From assembly GCF_023656565.1 (NCBI RefSeq), contig NZ_JAMOKG010000001.1, forward strand, positions 440,456 to 504,455: DNA of 64,000 bases, written 5' to 3'. The notes below the pieces were generated by a model. The model was not told where the DNA came from and searched no databases. It saw only the letters and a list, made by a program, of their open reading frames with translations. Position numbers and translations under genes: made by a program. The DNA comes from Flavobacterium tyrosinilyticum (GTDB taxonomy: Bacteria > Bacteroidota > Bacteroidia > Flavobacteriales > Flavobacteriaceae). Positions 35,515 to 45,816 of this stretch are shown in pieces. The number at the start of each line of letters is the position of its first letter. The stretch's first letter is position 1.

Positions 35515-36477
35515 ATGTCAACAATTACTGCTGCAGACGTAAATAAATTAAGACAATCTACAGGTGCCGGAATGATGGACTGTAAAAAAGCTTTAGTTGA
35601 AGCTGAAGGAGATTTCGATAAAGCAATCCAAATCCTTAGAGAAAAAGGACAAAAAGTTGCTGCTAACCGTTCTGACCGTGAGTCTTCTGAAGGAGCTGCT
35701 GTTTCTTTTATCAATGCTGACAACACTAAAGGAGCTATTCTTACTTTAAACTGCGAAACTGACTTCGTAGGTAAAAATGAAGCTTTCGTAACTTTAGCTA
35801 AAGATTTAGTTGAAAAAGCGATCAACTTCTCTACTAAAGAAGAATTATTAGCTTCTGATTTCAACGGAATCACTGTTGCTGAGAAATTAATCGAGCAAAC
35901 TGGTGTTATCGGTGAGAAAATCGAAATCGGTGGTTTCGAAATTTTAGAAGGTGCTTACGTTGGATCTTATGTTCACGTTAATAAAATTGCTGCTTTAACT
36001 GCAATTTCTGCTCCAGTTGCAAACGCTGAAGCTTTAACAAAAGACATCTCTATGCAAGTTGCTTCTATGGGAGCTGACACATTATCTTACAAAGATTTTG
36101 ATCCTGCTTTTGTTGAATCTGAACTTGCTGCTCGTATTGCTGTAATCGAAAAAGACAATGAAGAAGCAAAACGTTTAGGAAAAACTTTAAAAAATGTTCC
36201 TAAATACATCTCTTTCTCTCAATTAACTCCTGAAGTTATCAAACAAGCTGAAGAAGATGCTAAAGCTGAATTAAAAGCTGAAGGAAAACCAGAGCAAATC
36301 TGGGATAAAATTCTTCCAGGTAAAGTTCAACGTTTTATCTCTGACAACACTACTTTAGATCAAGAGAAAGCTCTTTTAGATCAAAACTTCATCAAAGATG
36401 ACAGTAAAAAAGTTAGTGATTACGTAAAAGGATTCAATGTTGAAATTACAGGTTTCAAAAGAGTTACTTTAGGTTAA
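35515..36477 (+). CDS. tsf: Translation elongation factor Ts
   Basis: Nucleotide-exchange factor for EF-Tu, 320 residues. I start at MSTITAADVNKLRQSTGAG, the conserved N-terminus; the open frame reaches 35461 through the repeat array but that part is not EF-Ts. The UBA-like start, the TDFVGKNEAF motif and the dimerisation region are all present. It follows rpsB as in most bacteria and ends at a bidirectional terminator. Confidence 0.97.
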   Translation: MSTITAADVNKLRQSTGAGMMDCKKALVEAEGDFDKAIQILREKGQKVAANRSDRESSEGAAVSFINADNTKGAILTLNCETDFVGKNEAFVTLAKDLVEKAINFSTKEELLASDFNGITVAEKLIEQTGVIGEKIEIGGFEILEGAYVGSYVHVNKIAALTAISAPVANAEALTKDISMQVASMGADTLSYKDFDPAFVESELAARIAVIEKDNEEAKRLGKTLKNVPKYISFSQLTPEVIKQAEEDAKAELKAEGKPEQIWDKILPGKVQRFISDNTTLDQEKALLDQNFIKDDSKKVSDYVKGFNVEITGFKRVTLG

Positions 36478-36497
36478 TATATTATTTTTTCAATATT

Positions 36498-36527
36498 AAA
36501 AAGCCCGAATATTTATTCGGGCTTTTT
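36498..36527. terminator. Bidirectional terminator between tsf and the M3 peptidase gene
   Basis: A 13-bp stem AAAAAGCCCGAAT / ATTCGGGCTTTTT with a 4-nt loop. It lies between the two convergent stop codons. Confidence 0.9.
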
Positions 36528-36532
36528 TATTT

Positions 36533-38596
36533 TTAGCTTTCAATTGGAAAATTTCTTGCTCTCATCAATGCATCAGATTGAGGCGCATGTCCTCTGAAAC
36601 TCTCGTACATTTCTTCATTATCAATCGTATTTCCAACGCTTAAAACTGTTTTATAAAGACGTTCAGAAACATTCTTATCAAAAGGCCCACTTCCTTCCAA
36701 AAATGCTTCGTAAGCATCTGCATTAATAACATCCGCCCATAAATAGCTGTAATACCCAGCCGCATATCCGTCACTTGAAAAAATATGAGCAAATTGCGGA
36801 ATCCTATGTCGCATCACAATTTCGGCAGGCATATTAATTTCACTTAGGACTTTCTCTTCAAATGCATCCGGATCGACCGTTTCAGTTGTTAAATGCAATT
36901 TCATATCAACAAACGAACTTGAAATCGTTTCTACTGTTGCAAAACCTTCATTAAAATTAGCCGCTTTTCCTATTCTCTCTACTAATGATTGCGATAAAGG
37001 TTCGTTCGTTTTATAATGAAGTGCAAATTTATTCAACACTTCTGGAGTTGCTAACCAATGTTCTAGCAATTGCGAAGGAAACTCTACATAATCTCTCGCA
37101 ACAGAAGTTCCTGAAAGACTCGGATAAGTAACATTGGAACATAATCCGTGAAGAGCATGTCCAAATTCATGAAACAAAGTTGTGGCGTCATCCCACGAAA
37201 TCAAAACAGCTTCATCGCTATTTCCTTTAATAAAATTACAGTTGTTTGAAACAATCGGAAGTACATTTCCTTTTATTTTCTGCTGGTCTCTGTGTGAATT
37301 CATCCATGCACCTGAACGTTTACCAACGCGCGCATAGGGATCAAAATACCACAACCCGATTGGTTCTCCAGTATTTTTATTATTCACTTCCCAAACACGA
37401 ACATCGGCATGATATACCGGAACATCAAATAACTGTTTAAATCCTAAATCAAACAATTCTCCAGCCACCCAGAACATTCCTTCTCGCAAATTCTCTAATT
37501 GCAGATATTGCTTTATTTCATTTTGATCCAAATCATATTGCGCTTTTCTAACTTTTTCCGCATAAAAACGGTAATCCCAAGGCTGTATTTTAAAATCTCC
37601 ACCTTCATTATTTACCATTTCCTGCATAGCAAAAACATCATTTTTCACCTTTTCTACGGCAGGTTTCCATACAGAGTTCATTAAATCGAGCGTTTTCTGT
37701 GGGTCTTTGGCCATTTTATTAGACAAACTCCATTCAGCAAAGTTTTTAAATCCTAAAATCTTCGCTTTTTCAGCTCTTAATCTTAAAATAGATACCAATA
37801 TTTCATTTGTATCATTTTCATTCTTATTATCACCTCTTTTTACGAAAATATCAAAAGCTTTTTCTCTTAAATTCCTTCTGTTTGAGAAAGTCAAAAAGGG
37901 CTCGATCGAAGATCTTGTATTTCCAATACATCCTAAAACATTTAGATTTCTTTCTTTCGCTTCGGCAATTGCAGCATTCTTAAATTCTTCGGGCAAACCG
38001 TCAAAATCAGCTTCTGTATTTAGCTCGATATATTGATTATTTTCTTCTGCTAGCAACTTTTGACTGAAAGCTGTAAAAAGTCCCGCTAATTCCTGATTGA
38101 TCTTAGCCACTTTACCCTTATCGGCTTCGTTTAGCTCTGCTCCTTCCCTAACAAAATCGGTATAATACAGCCAAAGCAAGCGTTGCTGTTCTTTAGTTAA
38201 ATTATCCTTTTCATCCGATTTGTATAAGGTTTTAATTCTAGAAAACAGCTTTTCATTTTGATACAATTTATCATTAATCTCCGCCAACTTTGGCGACATT
38301 TCGGTATCAACTACATTAAATTGTGGAGTACTCAGATTGGACCTATAAATACCGTAGACTGAATGAATTCGGTCTAATTTTTCGCCCGAAAGTTCTAAAG
38401 CTTCAATAGTATTTTTAAATGTAGGTTTTTCTGGATTATTGACGATTGCATCAATTTCTTGTAGTTTTTCCTGAATTGCAAATTCTATTGCAGGCTGAAA
38501 ATCAGAAACTTTATAAGCTTTAAAATCTGGAACGCCTCCATAAGGACCAGACCAACTTTTTAACAATGAATTATCTAACTCTATTGGTGTTTTCAT
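36533..38596 (-). CDS. M3-family zinc metallopeptidase (oligopeptidase A / Dcp type)
   Basis: A 687-residue cytoplasmic oligopeptidase. The zinc site is FHEFGHALHGL (HExxH) with the downstream Glu in the FPSQLLEHW helix, as in thimet-like peptidases. C-terminal residues HIFSSDGYAAGYYSYLWADV form the substrate-binding loop of dipeptidyl carboxypeptidase and oligopeptidase A. I start at MKTPIELDNSLL; no signal peptide is present. Family members degrade short peptides in the cytosol. It is monocistronic and convergent with tsf. The choice between Dcp and OpdA cannot be settled from sequence alone. Confidence 0.94.
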   Translation of the reverse strand: MKTPIELDNSLLKSWSGPYGGVPDFKAYKVSDFQPAIEFAIQEKLQEIDAIVNNPEKPTFKNTIEALELSGEKLDRIHSVYGIYRSNLSTPQFNVVDTEMSPKLAEINDKLYQNEKLFSRIKTLYKSDEKDNLTKEQQRLLWLYYTDFVREGAELNEADKGKVAKINQELAGLFTAFSQKLLAEENNQYIELNTEADFDGLPEEFKNAAIAEAKERNLNVLGCIGNTRSSIEPFLTFSNRRNLREKAFDIFVKRGDNKNENDTNEILVSILRLRAEKAKILGFKNFAEWSLSNKMAKDPQKTLDLMNSVWKPAVEKVKNDVFAMQEMVNNEGGDFKIQPWDYRFYAEKVRKAQYDLDQNEIKQYLQLENLREGMFWVAGELFDLGFKQLFDVPVYHADVRVWEVNNKNTGEPIGLWYFDPYARVGKRSGAWMNSHRDQQKIKGNVLPIVSNNCNFIKGNSDEAVLISWDDATTLFHEFGHALHGLCSNVTYPSLSGTSVARDYVEFPSQLLEHWLATPEVLNKFALHYKTNEPLSQSLVERIGKAANFNEGFATVETISSSFVDMKLHLTTETVDPDAFEEKVLSEINMPAEIVMRHRIPQFAHIFSSDGYAAGYYSYLWADVINADAYEAFLEGSGPFDKNVSERLYKTVLSVGNTIDNEEMYESFRGHAPQSDALMRARNFPIES

Positions 38597-38766
38597 AACA
38601 AATACATTAATTAATTCTGTGCAGAATTTCAATTAAAAAAAAGCAACAGAATCTCAAAATTAACCAATCAAAAGCAAACTTCATATCGAAAAGGATTATA
38701 AAAATTAATCCGTTTCAAAGATTTAAAAGAAATAGTTTATTTTTGAAATATCAATTTAAAAATGAC

Positions 38767-39429
38767 ATGTTTAAAACCAGAAAAGAAATTGTTTTTGTAA
38801 TTTTAGCAGGAATATTTATAACCAATGCCATTGTAGCTGAGTTAATTGGAGGAAAGCTAATTCAAATTGGTCCTTTTGTGATGAGTATCGGGATCTTGCC
38901 TTGGCCAATCGTATTTCTTACAACAGATTTGATTAATGAATATTTTGGTGAAAAAGGGGTAAAAAAACTTTCTTTCATTACAGCATGTCTGATTGCTTAT
39001 GCTTTTCTGATACTTTTTATGGCAATTGTTATTCCCGCCGCAAAAGGAATCAGCCCTGTTAACGATCAACAGTTTGAAGCTGTTTTTGGACAAAGTATGT
39101 GGATTATCGTGGGAAGTTTAATTGCCTTTATGGCCTCTCAGCTGATTGACGTCTGGATATTTTGGTTTTTCAAAAACAGAACTGGCGAAAAGAAAATATG
39201 GCTAAGAGCGACTGGCTCTACTGTTATTTCGCAATTGTTTGATTCGTTTATTGTTCTAGGAATTGCTTTTTGGCTTCCAGGAAAAATTGATTTTGACACT
39301 TTTATATCTTCAGGGTTAATAGGATATACTTTTAAATTAGCAATTGCTATTTTATTAACTCCAGCAATTTATTTAGGCCATCATCTGATTAAAAAATATT
39401 TAGACCAAGATCCAGCACACAAAGTATAA
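38767..39429 (+). CDS. Queuosine precursor transporter (Vut_1/YhhQ family)
   Basis: A 220-residue membrane protein with about six hydrophobic helices. It has the family stretches FITNAIVAELIGGKLIQ, LTTDLINEYFGEKG, and SQLIDVWIFWFFKNRTGEK. YhhQ-family members import queuosine precursors such as preQ0. I start at ATG 38767 because a TTG-started extension of eight residues sits in a promoter-like stretch. The unrelated lipoprotein gene follows after 15 bp and may be co-transcribed. Confidence 0.9.
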   Translation: MFKTRKEIVFVILAGIFITNAIVAELIGGKLIQIGPFVMSIGILPWPIVFLTTDLINEYFGEKGVKKLSFITACLIAYAFLILFMAIVIPAAKGISPVNDQQFEAVFGQSMWIIVGSLIAFMASQLIDVWIFWFFKNRTGEKKIWLRATGSTVISQLFDSFIVLGIAFWLPGKIDFDTFISSGLIGYTFKLAIAILLTPAIYLGHHLIKKYLDQDPAHKV

Positions 39430-39444
39430 AAACATAGTTAGGTC

Positions 39445-40125
39445 ATGAAAAATAATTACTTACTTATTTTATTCTCTGTTACCTATTTCTTTTTCAGCTG
39501 TGGCAATGACGAAAAAAAACAGCCTAAAAAAGTCATTCAATCTGTCAATAAGTTGACACCAGCAGCTATGAAGATACCTCGTAAAATTTCTTCAAAAAAC
39601 ATAACTGCTCCAAAAGAGTTTGGCTCAAAGAAAACTACTGCTCAAAAAAATCCTTTTTCACTTAAAAAACCGATAGAAGTAAACACTTTAAACTCTCAAG
39701 CGGAAAATACCGCTGCAAGTGCTCCAATATCTGTAAAAAAAGAAGTCAACGAGGAATTATTGAATTTTGTTAATGTTCGTAAAATATTAGCAAAATGCAA
39801 AATAGGTGAGACTATAACTCAAAAGCAACTAACAGAACACTTTGAAATTCCAGAAGAAGCTGTCAAACTAGTAAAAAGCGTAACCAAAACAGCAGAAAAC
39901 GAATTGGCCTTAAAATGGCAATCTACTTGGCTTGTTGAAAGAGTATCGGACGCAGAACTTGAAGATGGGAAAATGAAAGTAGTATTTAAAGCTAATAAAA
40001 TGTATACTTCTGGAAATGCAATTGGCATTAAATACAACAGAAAAATCTACACCAATTTAGTCATTGTTGGACGTTCTGCTTATATTCCGAGTGTAAAAGG
40101 ATATAGTTGGCAAATAGGTCGATAG
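39445..40125 (+). CDS. Hypothetical lipoprotein
   Basis: A 226-residue protein with a lipoprotein signal (LFSVTYFFFSCGN, Cys near residue 19). Residues about 25-95 are Lys/Pro/Ser-rich low-complexity linker. The C-terminal half (from about LLNFVNVRKILAKCKIGETI) is a compact domain I do not recognise, rich in Lys and beta-type residues. It follows the queuosine transporter by 15 bp, perhaps in the same transcript, but no link in function is evident. Confidence 0.6.
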   Translation: MKNNYLLILFSVTYFFFSCGNDEKKQPKKVIQSVNKLTPAAMKIPRKISSKNITAPKEFGSKKTTAQKNPFSLKKPIEVNTLNSQAENTAASAPISVKKEVNEELLNFVNVRKILAKCKIGETITQKQLTEHFEIPEEAVKLVKSVTKTAENELALKWQSTWLVERVSDAELEDGKMKVVFKANKMYTSGNAIGIKYNRKIYTNLVIVGRSAYIPSVKGYSWQIGR

Positions 40126-40252
40126 AAAAAGAAAAAAATCTATCATGAGCTAAAACTCGTCAGATTTACCTGAAAACCAACAAATTATAAAAGAATGTTA
40201 AATAAATACGAAAAAACTGATTTTAAAACCTAGTTTTTCTTAAAAAAGATTT

Positions 40253-40260
40253 TACTTTTG
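40253..40260 (+). promoter_or_regulatory. -7 box of the lipocalin-like lipoprotein gene
   Basis: TACTTTTG matches TAnnTTTG 30 nt before the ATG at 40291. No TTG is seen at the usual distance. Confidence 0.5.
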
Positions 40261-40290
40261 TTAAAAAATTTAACAAACAAATCTACCAAA

Positions 40291-40716
40291 ATGAAAAAAC
40301 TAAGTATTTTTTTTGTGTCAGTATTGGCACTAGCATTATCAGTATCTTGTAGCAGTAATGACAATGATAACGCGTCTCTTGAAGGTAAATGGGAATTATA
40401 CCAAGACGGAACCATTGTTGATGGAAAAGAAAAATTAACTCCAGTAGTTTACGAAGGAGGCTGCAACAAAGATGTTTTTGAAATTCAAGCAGGAGGAAAA
40501 TTCATCGATCATTATTCTCAATACAGCAATTCAAAATGTAATGATTATACTGAAAATGGAACTTGGACTAGAAAAGACAATAAGATAACTGTTGTATATG
40601 ACGGAGATACTTCTGGAGATAATGGAGAAATCTTAGTATTAAATAAAACGACTTTAAAAATTAAATATACTTACGGTGTATCTGAAACATATGTAGTTGA
40701 ATTTAAACGTATATAA
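40291..40716 (+). CDS. Lipocalin-like domain lipoprotein
   Basis: A 141-residue lipoprotein. The start MKKLSIFFVSVLALALSVSC gives a normal signal with Cys at the lipobox, followed by a Ser/Asn/Asp spacer. The rest resembles the lipocalin-like beta-barrel proteins common in Bacteroidota: LEGKWELYQDG at the start, GTWTRKDNKITVVYDGD in the middle, and TYVVEFKRI at the end. No ligand can be proposed. It is monocistronic with its own -7 box and terminator. Confidence 0.75.
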   Translation: MKKLSIFFVSVLALALSVSCSSNDNDNASLEGKWELYQDGTIVDGKEKLTPVVYEGGCNKDVFEIQAGGKFIDHYSQYSNSKCNDYTENGTWTRKDNKITVVYDGDTSGDNGEILVLNKTTLKIKYTYGVSETYVVEFKRI

Positions 40717-40736
40717 TTTTTTTCTGAAACTTTTTT

Positions 40737-40766
40737 AAAACCTCAAGCCTTTAAGTTTGAGGTTTT
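40737..40766 (+). terminator. Terminator of the lipocalin-like lipoprotein gene
   Basis: Stem AAAACCTCAA / TTGAGGTTTT with a 10-nt loop, ending in a T-run, 20 bp past the stop. Confidence 0.8.
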
Positions 40767-40788
40767 TTTATACATTTAAAATAAAAAG

Positions 40789-41352
40789 ATGGAACCAATA
40801 AGATGCAGCTGGTGCTCTGCCAGCGATTTGTATAAAAAATATCATGATGAAGAATGGGGCGTTCCTGTTTATGATGATCCTACTTTATTTGAATTTTTAA
40901 TTTTAGAAACTTTTCAGGCTGGTTTAAGTTGGATTACAATTTTAAACAAAAGAGAAAACTTCAGAGCTGCTTTTGATTATTTCGATTATAAAAAAATAGC
41001 CCTTTACTCTGAAGATAAAATTGAAGAGTTAATGCAAAATACAGGAATTATTAGAAACAAACTTAAAATTAAAGCAGCGGTTTCTAATGCTCTGGCTTTT
41101 ATGAAAGTCCAGGAGGAATTTGGTTCTTTCTCTGATTATATTTGGAAATACACTGATGGAAAACCGATTGTAAACCATCTAAAAAATTCAAAAGATGCCC
41201 CAGCTACTACTCCTCTTTCAGATGAAATAAGCAAAGATTTAAAAAAACGCGGATTTAAATTTGTCGGTTCGACGGTTATTTATGCACACATGCAGGCAAC
41301 TGGAATGGTCAATGATCACGTGGAAGATTGCTTTACCCGAAAAGGAAAATAG
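40789..41352 (+). CDS. tag: DNA-3-methyladenine glycosylase I
   Basis: Base-excision repair enzyme that removes N3-methyladenine from DNA. The 187-residue protein has the family start RCSWCSASDLYKKYHDEEWG, FQAGLSWITIL and the C-terminal zinc-binding region TGMVNDHVEDCF. The zinc ligands expected in Tag (Cys near the start, His and Cys near the end) are present. The repeat array and thi leader follow directly. Confidence 0.95.
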   Translation: MEPIRCSWCSASDLYKKYHDEEWGVPVYDDPTLFEFLILETFQAGLSWITILNKRENFRAAFDYFDYKKIALYSEDKIEELMQNTGIIRNKLKIKAAVSNALAFMKVQEEFGSFSDYIWKYTDGKPIVNHLKNSKDAPATTPLSDEISKDLKKRGFKFVGSTVIYAHMQATGMVNDHVEDCFTRKGK

Positions 41353-41356
41353 TCTC

Positions 41357-41424
41357 GGTTTTCAGTCATAGTTTTCAGTCATAGTTTTCAGTTTTTTTGA
41401 ACCTGAAACCTGAAACCTGAAACT
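41357..41424. repeat. Short-period array after tag
   Basis: GTTTTCAGTCATA is repeated with a 13-nt period (41357-41391 or so), then ACCTGAA occurs three times in a row with a 7-nt period (41401-41421). The TTTTCAG and CTGAAA words are inverted partners, so a hairpin is possible. It lies between tag and the thi promoter. Confidence 0.7.
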
Positions 41425-41441
41425 TTTAAACAAAAATTACA

Positions 41442-41449
41442 TATATTTG
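41442..41449 (+). promoter_or_regulatory. -7 box of the thi operon
   Basis: TATATTTG matches TAnnTTTG directly before the TPP aptamer (41456). The same word precedes the second TPP riboswitch at 57197-57204 on the minus strand. Confidence 0.6.
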
Positions 41450-41455
41450 CTTCAC

Positions 41456-41536
41456 ACTTTAGGGGTGTCTACAAACTTGTAGGCTGAGATTTTACCCTCT
41501 GAACCTGATCTAGTTCATACTAGCGTAGGGAAAAGT
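41456..41536 (+). promoter_or_regulatory. TPP riboswitch (THI element) of the thi operon
   Basis: All conserved blocks are present: GGGGTGTC, P3 CTACAA/TTGTAG, GGCTGAGA, ACCCTCTGAACCTGATCTAG, the CTAG/CTAG P5 helix and GCGTAGGGAA. P1 is ACTTT / AAAGT. It binds thiamine pyrophosphate and precedes thiS by about 80 nt. It controls thiSC and the following genes, probably by turning expression off when TPP is plentiful. Confidence 0.93.
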
Positions 41537-41550
41537 AAGATGACTTCTGC

Positions 41551-41619
41551 ACGCATTTTTATGCGTTCTTGTAGCCATTCCTAAGGTGTATCTATACACT
41601 AAACTCAAATAAGGAATGG
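41551..41619 (+). promoter_or_regulatory. Candidate expression platform of the thi riboswitch
   Basis: Between aptamer and thiS lie three helices. ACGCAT-TTTT-ATGCGT is at 41551-41566. CCATTCCT (41575-41582) can pair with AGGAATGG (41612-41619), which covers the thiS ATG (41616-41618). A 6-bp hairpin GTGTAT/ATACAC (41586-41599) lies in its loop. Pairing of the start codon suggests translational control. The link between aptamer and sequestor is not visible. Confidence 0.5.
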
Positions 41620-41822
41620 AACTTAAAATCAATCAACAAACCAAACAATTCAATGCTGAAACGCTAAGCGTTCAATCATTGCTCGATCTCGAAATTCCGC
41701 ACAAACAAAACGGAATCGCCGTTGCTGTCAACAATACCGTTGTTCCAAAAACCAAATGGAACGAATTCCTCATACAAGAAACTGACGAAATTCTGATTAT
41801 TTCTGCCACACAAGGTGGTTAA
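41616..41822 (+). CDS. thiS: Sulfur carrier protein ThiS
   Basis: A 68-residue ubiquitin-like protein that carries sulfur as a C-terminal thiocarboxylate for thiazole synthesis. The sequence ends in Gly-Gly (SATQGG), the adenylation target of ThiF. It is first in the operon. Its ATG lies in the candidate sequestor helix of the riboswitch leader. thiF, its activating enzyme, is the last gene. Confidence 0.94.
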   Translation: MELKINQQTKQFNAETLSVQSLLDLEIPHKQNGIAVAVNNTVVPKTKWNEFLIQETDEILIISATQGG

Positions 41823-41828
41823 TTTTTA

Positions 41829-43754
<1,926 letters not shown>

Positions 43755-43757
43755 TCA

Positions 43758-43866
43758 AAGTATTAAGATGAAAGAATTAAGTATTAAGATTTTAAATCGA
43801 TAAACTTTCAATGCTTTCATCTTGATACTCTAGTCTTAATACTTAATACTCAAATCTTAATACTCC
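43758..43866. repeat. Heptamer-period array with inverted partner between thiC and the thiE-like gene
   Basis: Five consecutive units start AAG: AAGTATT, AAGATGA, AAGAATT, AAGTATT, AAGATTT (43758-43792). A facing run of the reverse-complement type (TAGTCTT, AATACTT, AATACTC, AAATCTT, AATACTC) fills most of 43831-43866. The two could pair into a long imperfect hairpin just before the next ATG. Confidence 0.75.
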
Positions 43867-43872
43867 AAAAAA

Positions 43873-44478
43873 ATGATTGTGATTACAAATCCTTTTTTTA
43901 TTGAAGATGAAACTCAAATTCTTCATTCTTTATTGGAAGAAGGATTGTATTCGCTTCATATTCGCAAACCTGATTTTTCAGAAGTAGAAATGGCAAAGTT
44001 CATTCATCAGATCAAATTAGAATTTCGGACTAATCTGGTTTTGCACAGTCATCATCAGTTAGCCGAAGATCTTGGCATTGAAAGATTTCATTTTTCTGAG
44101 AAAGATAGAAAAGAATTTCCTGCAAGGTTTCCAAAACCTTGTAGGTTTAAATGCGAATCAATTTCAACATCAACGCATTCCATCGAAGATTTCAATTCGT
44201 TAGAAACGAAATTTAATTATGCGTTCTTAAGTCCTGTTTTTAAAAGTATTTCTAAAGAAAATTATTCTCCTGAAAAAGATCTTTTTGAAGAAATAAAATC
44301 AAGAAAAAATCATAAAACAAAAATGGTTGCTTTGGGCGGAATCGATTTAGAGAGCATTCAAAAAACATTAGAAAATGGTTTTGATGATGTCGCACTTTTG
44401 GGAACTATTTGGAAAAATGAAAATCCGTTAAAACAATTTAAATTATGTCAGAAAATCGTCCATTCGTACTTACAATAG
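43873..44478 (+). CDS. ThiE/TenI-family protein, probably TenI-type
   Basis: A 201-residue TIM-barrel protein of the thiamine-phosphate synthase/TenI family. The overall pattern fits: LYSLHIRKPDFS, STSTHSIEDFNS, FNYAFLSPVFKS, MVALGGIDLE. ThiE has an Asn-Asp pair in the second strand (INDR type); here it is LHSHHQL, and other phosphate-binding positions also differ. A true thiE is present two genes on. A TenI-like thiazole tautomerase is more likely than a second synthase. A 27-nt palindrome (44119-44145) lies inside the coding region. Its last 34 bp overlap thiD. Confidence 0.7.
   Translation: MIVITNPFFIEDETQILHSLLEEGLYSLHIRKPDFSEVEMAKFIHQIKLEFRTNLVLHSHHQLAEDLGIERFHFSEKDRKEFPARFPKPCRFKCESISTSTHSIEDFNSLETKFNYAFLSPVFKSISKENYSPEKDLFEEIKSRKNHKTKMVALGGIDLESIQKTLENGFDDVALLGTIWKNENPLKQFKLCQKIVHSYLQ
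44119..44145. repeat. Palindromic element inside the thiE-like coding sequence
   Basis: CCTGCAAGGTTT (44119-44130), CCA loop, then AAACCTTGTAGG (44134-44145) form a 12-bp hairpin with one G-U pair, in frame within the gene. It encodes roughly PARFPKPCRF, next to the Ser-Thr-His stretch conserved in the family. It looks like an inserted short palindrome, but I have no second copy in this window to prove it. Confidence 0.45.
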
Positions 44479-45185
44479 CAGGTTTAGATCCGTCTGGTGG
44501 CGCTGGAATTTTGGCTGACATCAAGACATTTGAACAGCATAAAGTGGCTGGTCTTGCTATTTCTACAGCAAATACTATTCAAACTGAAAATGAATTTTAT
44601 GAGATTCAGTGGAATGATTTGAGTTTTGTAATTCGTTCGATCGAAACTTTGTTTTTAAATTATAAAATCAGCGTTGTGAAAATAGGAATTGTGTCTTCTT
44701 TACATGATTTAAACCAGATTCTTTCAATTATAAAACAGCTTTCTCCTTCAGCAAAAATTGTTTGGGATCCTGTTTTGAAATCGACTACAAAATTTGAATT
44801 TATGAATATTGAAGATCAATTAGATTTAAATAAAACACTGTCAAAAATCGATTTGATTACACCGAACTATCATGAAGCTGAAATTTTATTTCCTGATTAT
44901 ATTTCTAAAGAAAATAGATTTTCAACGAACATTTTATTAAAAGGCGGACATAACGAAAAGGCACTAGGAACAGATCGTCTGTTTCTAAAAGATGAAGTAT
45001 TAGAATTGCTTCCATCAGAAAAAAACTGCTTTGAAAAACATGGCTCAGGTTGTGTACTTTCTTCTGCCATTGCTTCGAATTTAGCTTTAAATCAGCCTGT
45101 AAAAGAAGCGTGTAAAAACGCTAAAATCTATATCGAAAATTACTTGAGCTCAACTACAACTTTAATAGGATATCACTATGTATAG
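44445..45185 (+). CDS. thiD: Hydroxymethylpyrimidine/phosphomethylpyrimidine kinase
   Basis: Phosphorylates HMP and HMP-P to supply the pyrimidine substrate of ThiE. The 246-residue protein has the ribokinase-type N-terminus VLTIAGLDPSGGAGILADIK, WDPVLKSTT, and the C-terminal phosphate/anion-hole motif KHGSGCVLSSAIA. It overlaps the thiE-like gene by 34 bp and thiE by 8 bp, so these genes form a tightly coupled set. Confidence 0.95.
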   Translation: MSENRPFVLTIAGLDPSGGAGILADIKTFEQHKVAGLAISTANTIQTENEFYEIQWNDLSFVIRSIETLFLNYKISVVKIGIVSSLHDLNQILSIIKQLSPSAKIVWDPVLKSTTKFEFMNIEDQLDLNKTLSKIDLITPNYHEAEILFPDYISKENRFSTNILLKGGHNEKALGTDRLFLKDEVLELLPSEKNCFEKHGSGCVLSSAIASNLALNQPVKEACKNAKIYIENYLSSTTTLIGYHYV

Positions 45186-45816
45186 CAAACTTCAATATAT
45201 CTCGCAGGGAGAAACTATCGAAAATCAATTGTATAATATTCATAAAGCACTTGACGCTGGTTGCAATTGGATACAAATGCGTTTTAAAAACCAAACACAA
45301 AAAGATGCTTTCACTTTAGCGGAAGCGGTAAAATATTTATGCGAAAAGTACACCGCCAATTTTATTGTAAATGACGATTTGCGTCTTACCAAAGAAATAG
45401 ATGCTTGTGGAGTTCACTTAGGGTTAAGTGATACCAAAATCGACGAAGCAAGAGCAATTTTAGGCGCTGCAAAAATTATCGGAGGAACTGCAAATACTTT
45501 TGAAGATATTGAAAATCATGTTAAAAATGGATGTGATTATATTGGTTTAGGACCTTTTCGCTTTACTGCCACAAAAGAAAAACTAAGTCCAATTTTGGGT
45601 TTGTCAGGTTACTATGAAATTCTTCAAAAACTGAAAAAAAATAAAATCGAAATTCCTGTGTATGCCATTGGAGGAATCACATTAAGAGATGTGAGTCCGT
45701 TAATGGAGACTGGAATTCATGGAATTGCCGTTTCTGGAATCATTACCGAAAGTGATGAGAAAGAAAAATTAATTCATCAACTAAACGAAAAATTACATGG
45801 AAACATCATTGTTTAA
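45178..45816 (+). CDS. thiE: Thiamine-phosphate synthase
   Basis: Joins HMP-PP and thiazole phosphate into thiamine monophosphate. The 212-residue TIM barrel keeps the family residues: [45 protein letters not shown] and [11 protein letters not shown]. The start overlaps the thiD stop by 8 bp and its end overlaps thiG by 20 bp. This is the likely functional synthase of the operon. Confidence 0.94.
   Translation: MYSKLQYISQGETIENQLYNIHKALDAGCNWIQMRFKNQTQKDAFTLAEAVKYLCEKYTANFIVNDDLRLTKEIDACGVHLGLSDTKIDEARAILGAAKIIGGTANTFEDIENHVKNGCDYIGLGPFRFTATKEKLSPILGLSGYYEILQKLKKNKIEIPVYAIGGITLRDVSPLMETGIHGIAVSGIITESDEKEKLIHQLNEKLHGNIIV

Noticed and set aside
41460..41540. Reading the thi leader as a cobalamin or other riboswitch
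   Set aside because: The CTGAGA, ACCC...GAACCTGAT and GCGTAGGGAA blocks are specific for the TPP aptamer.
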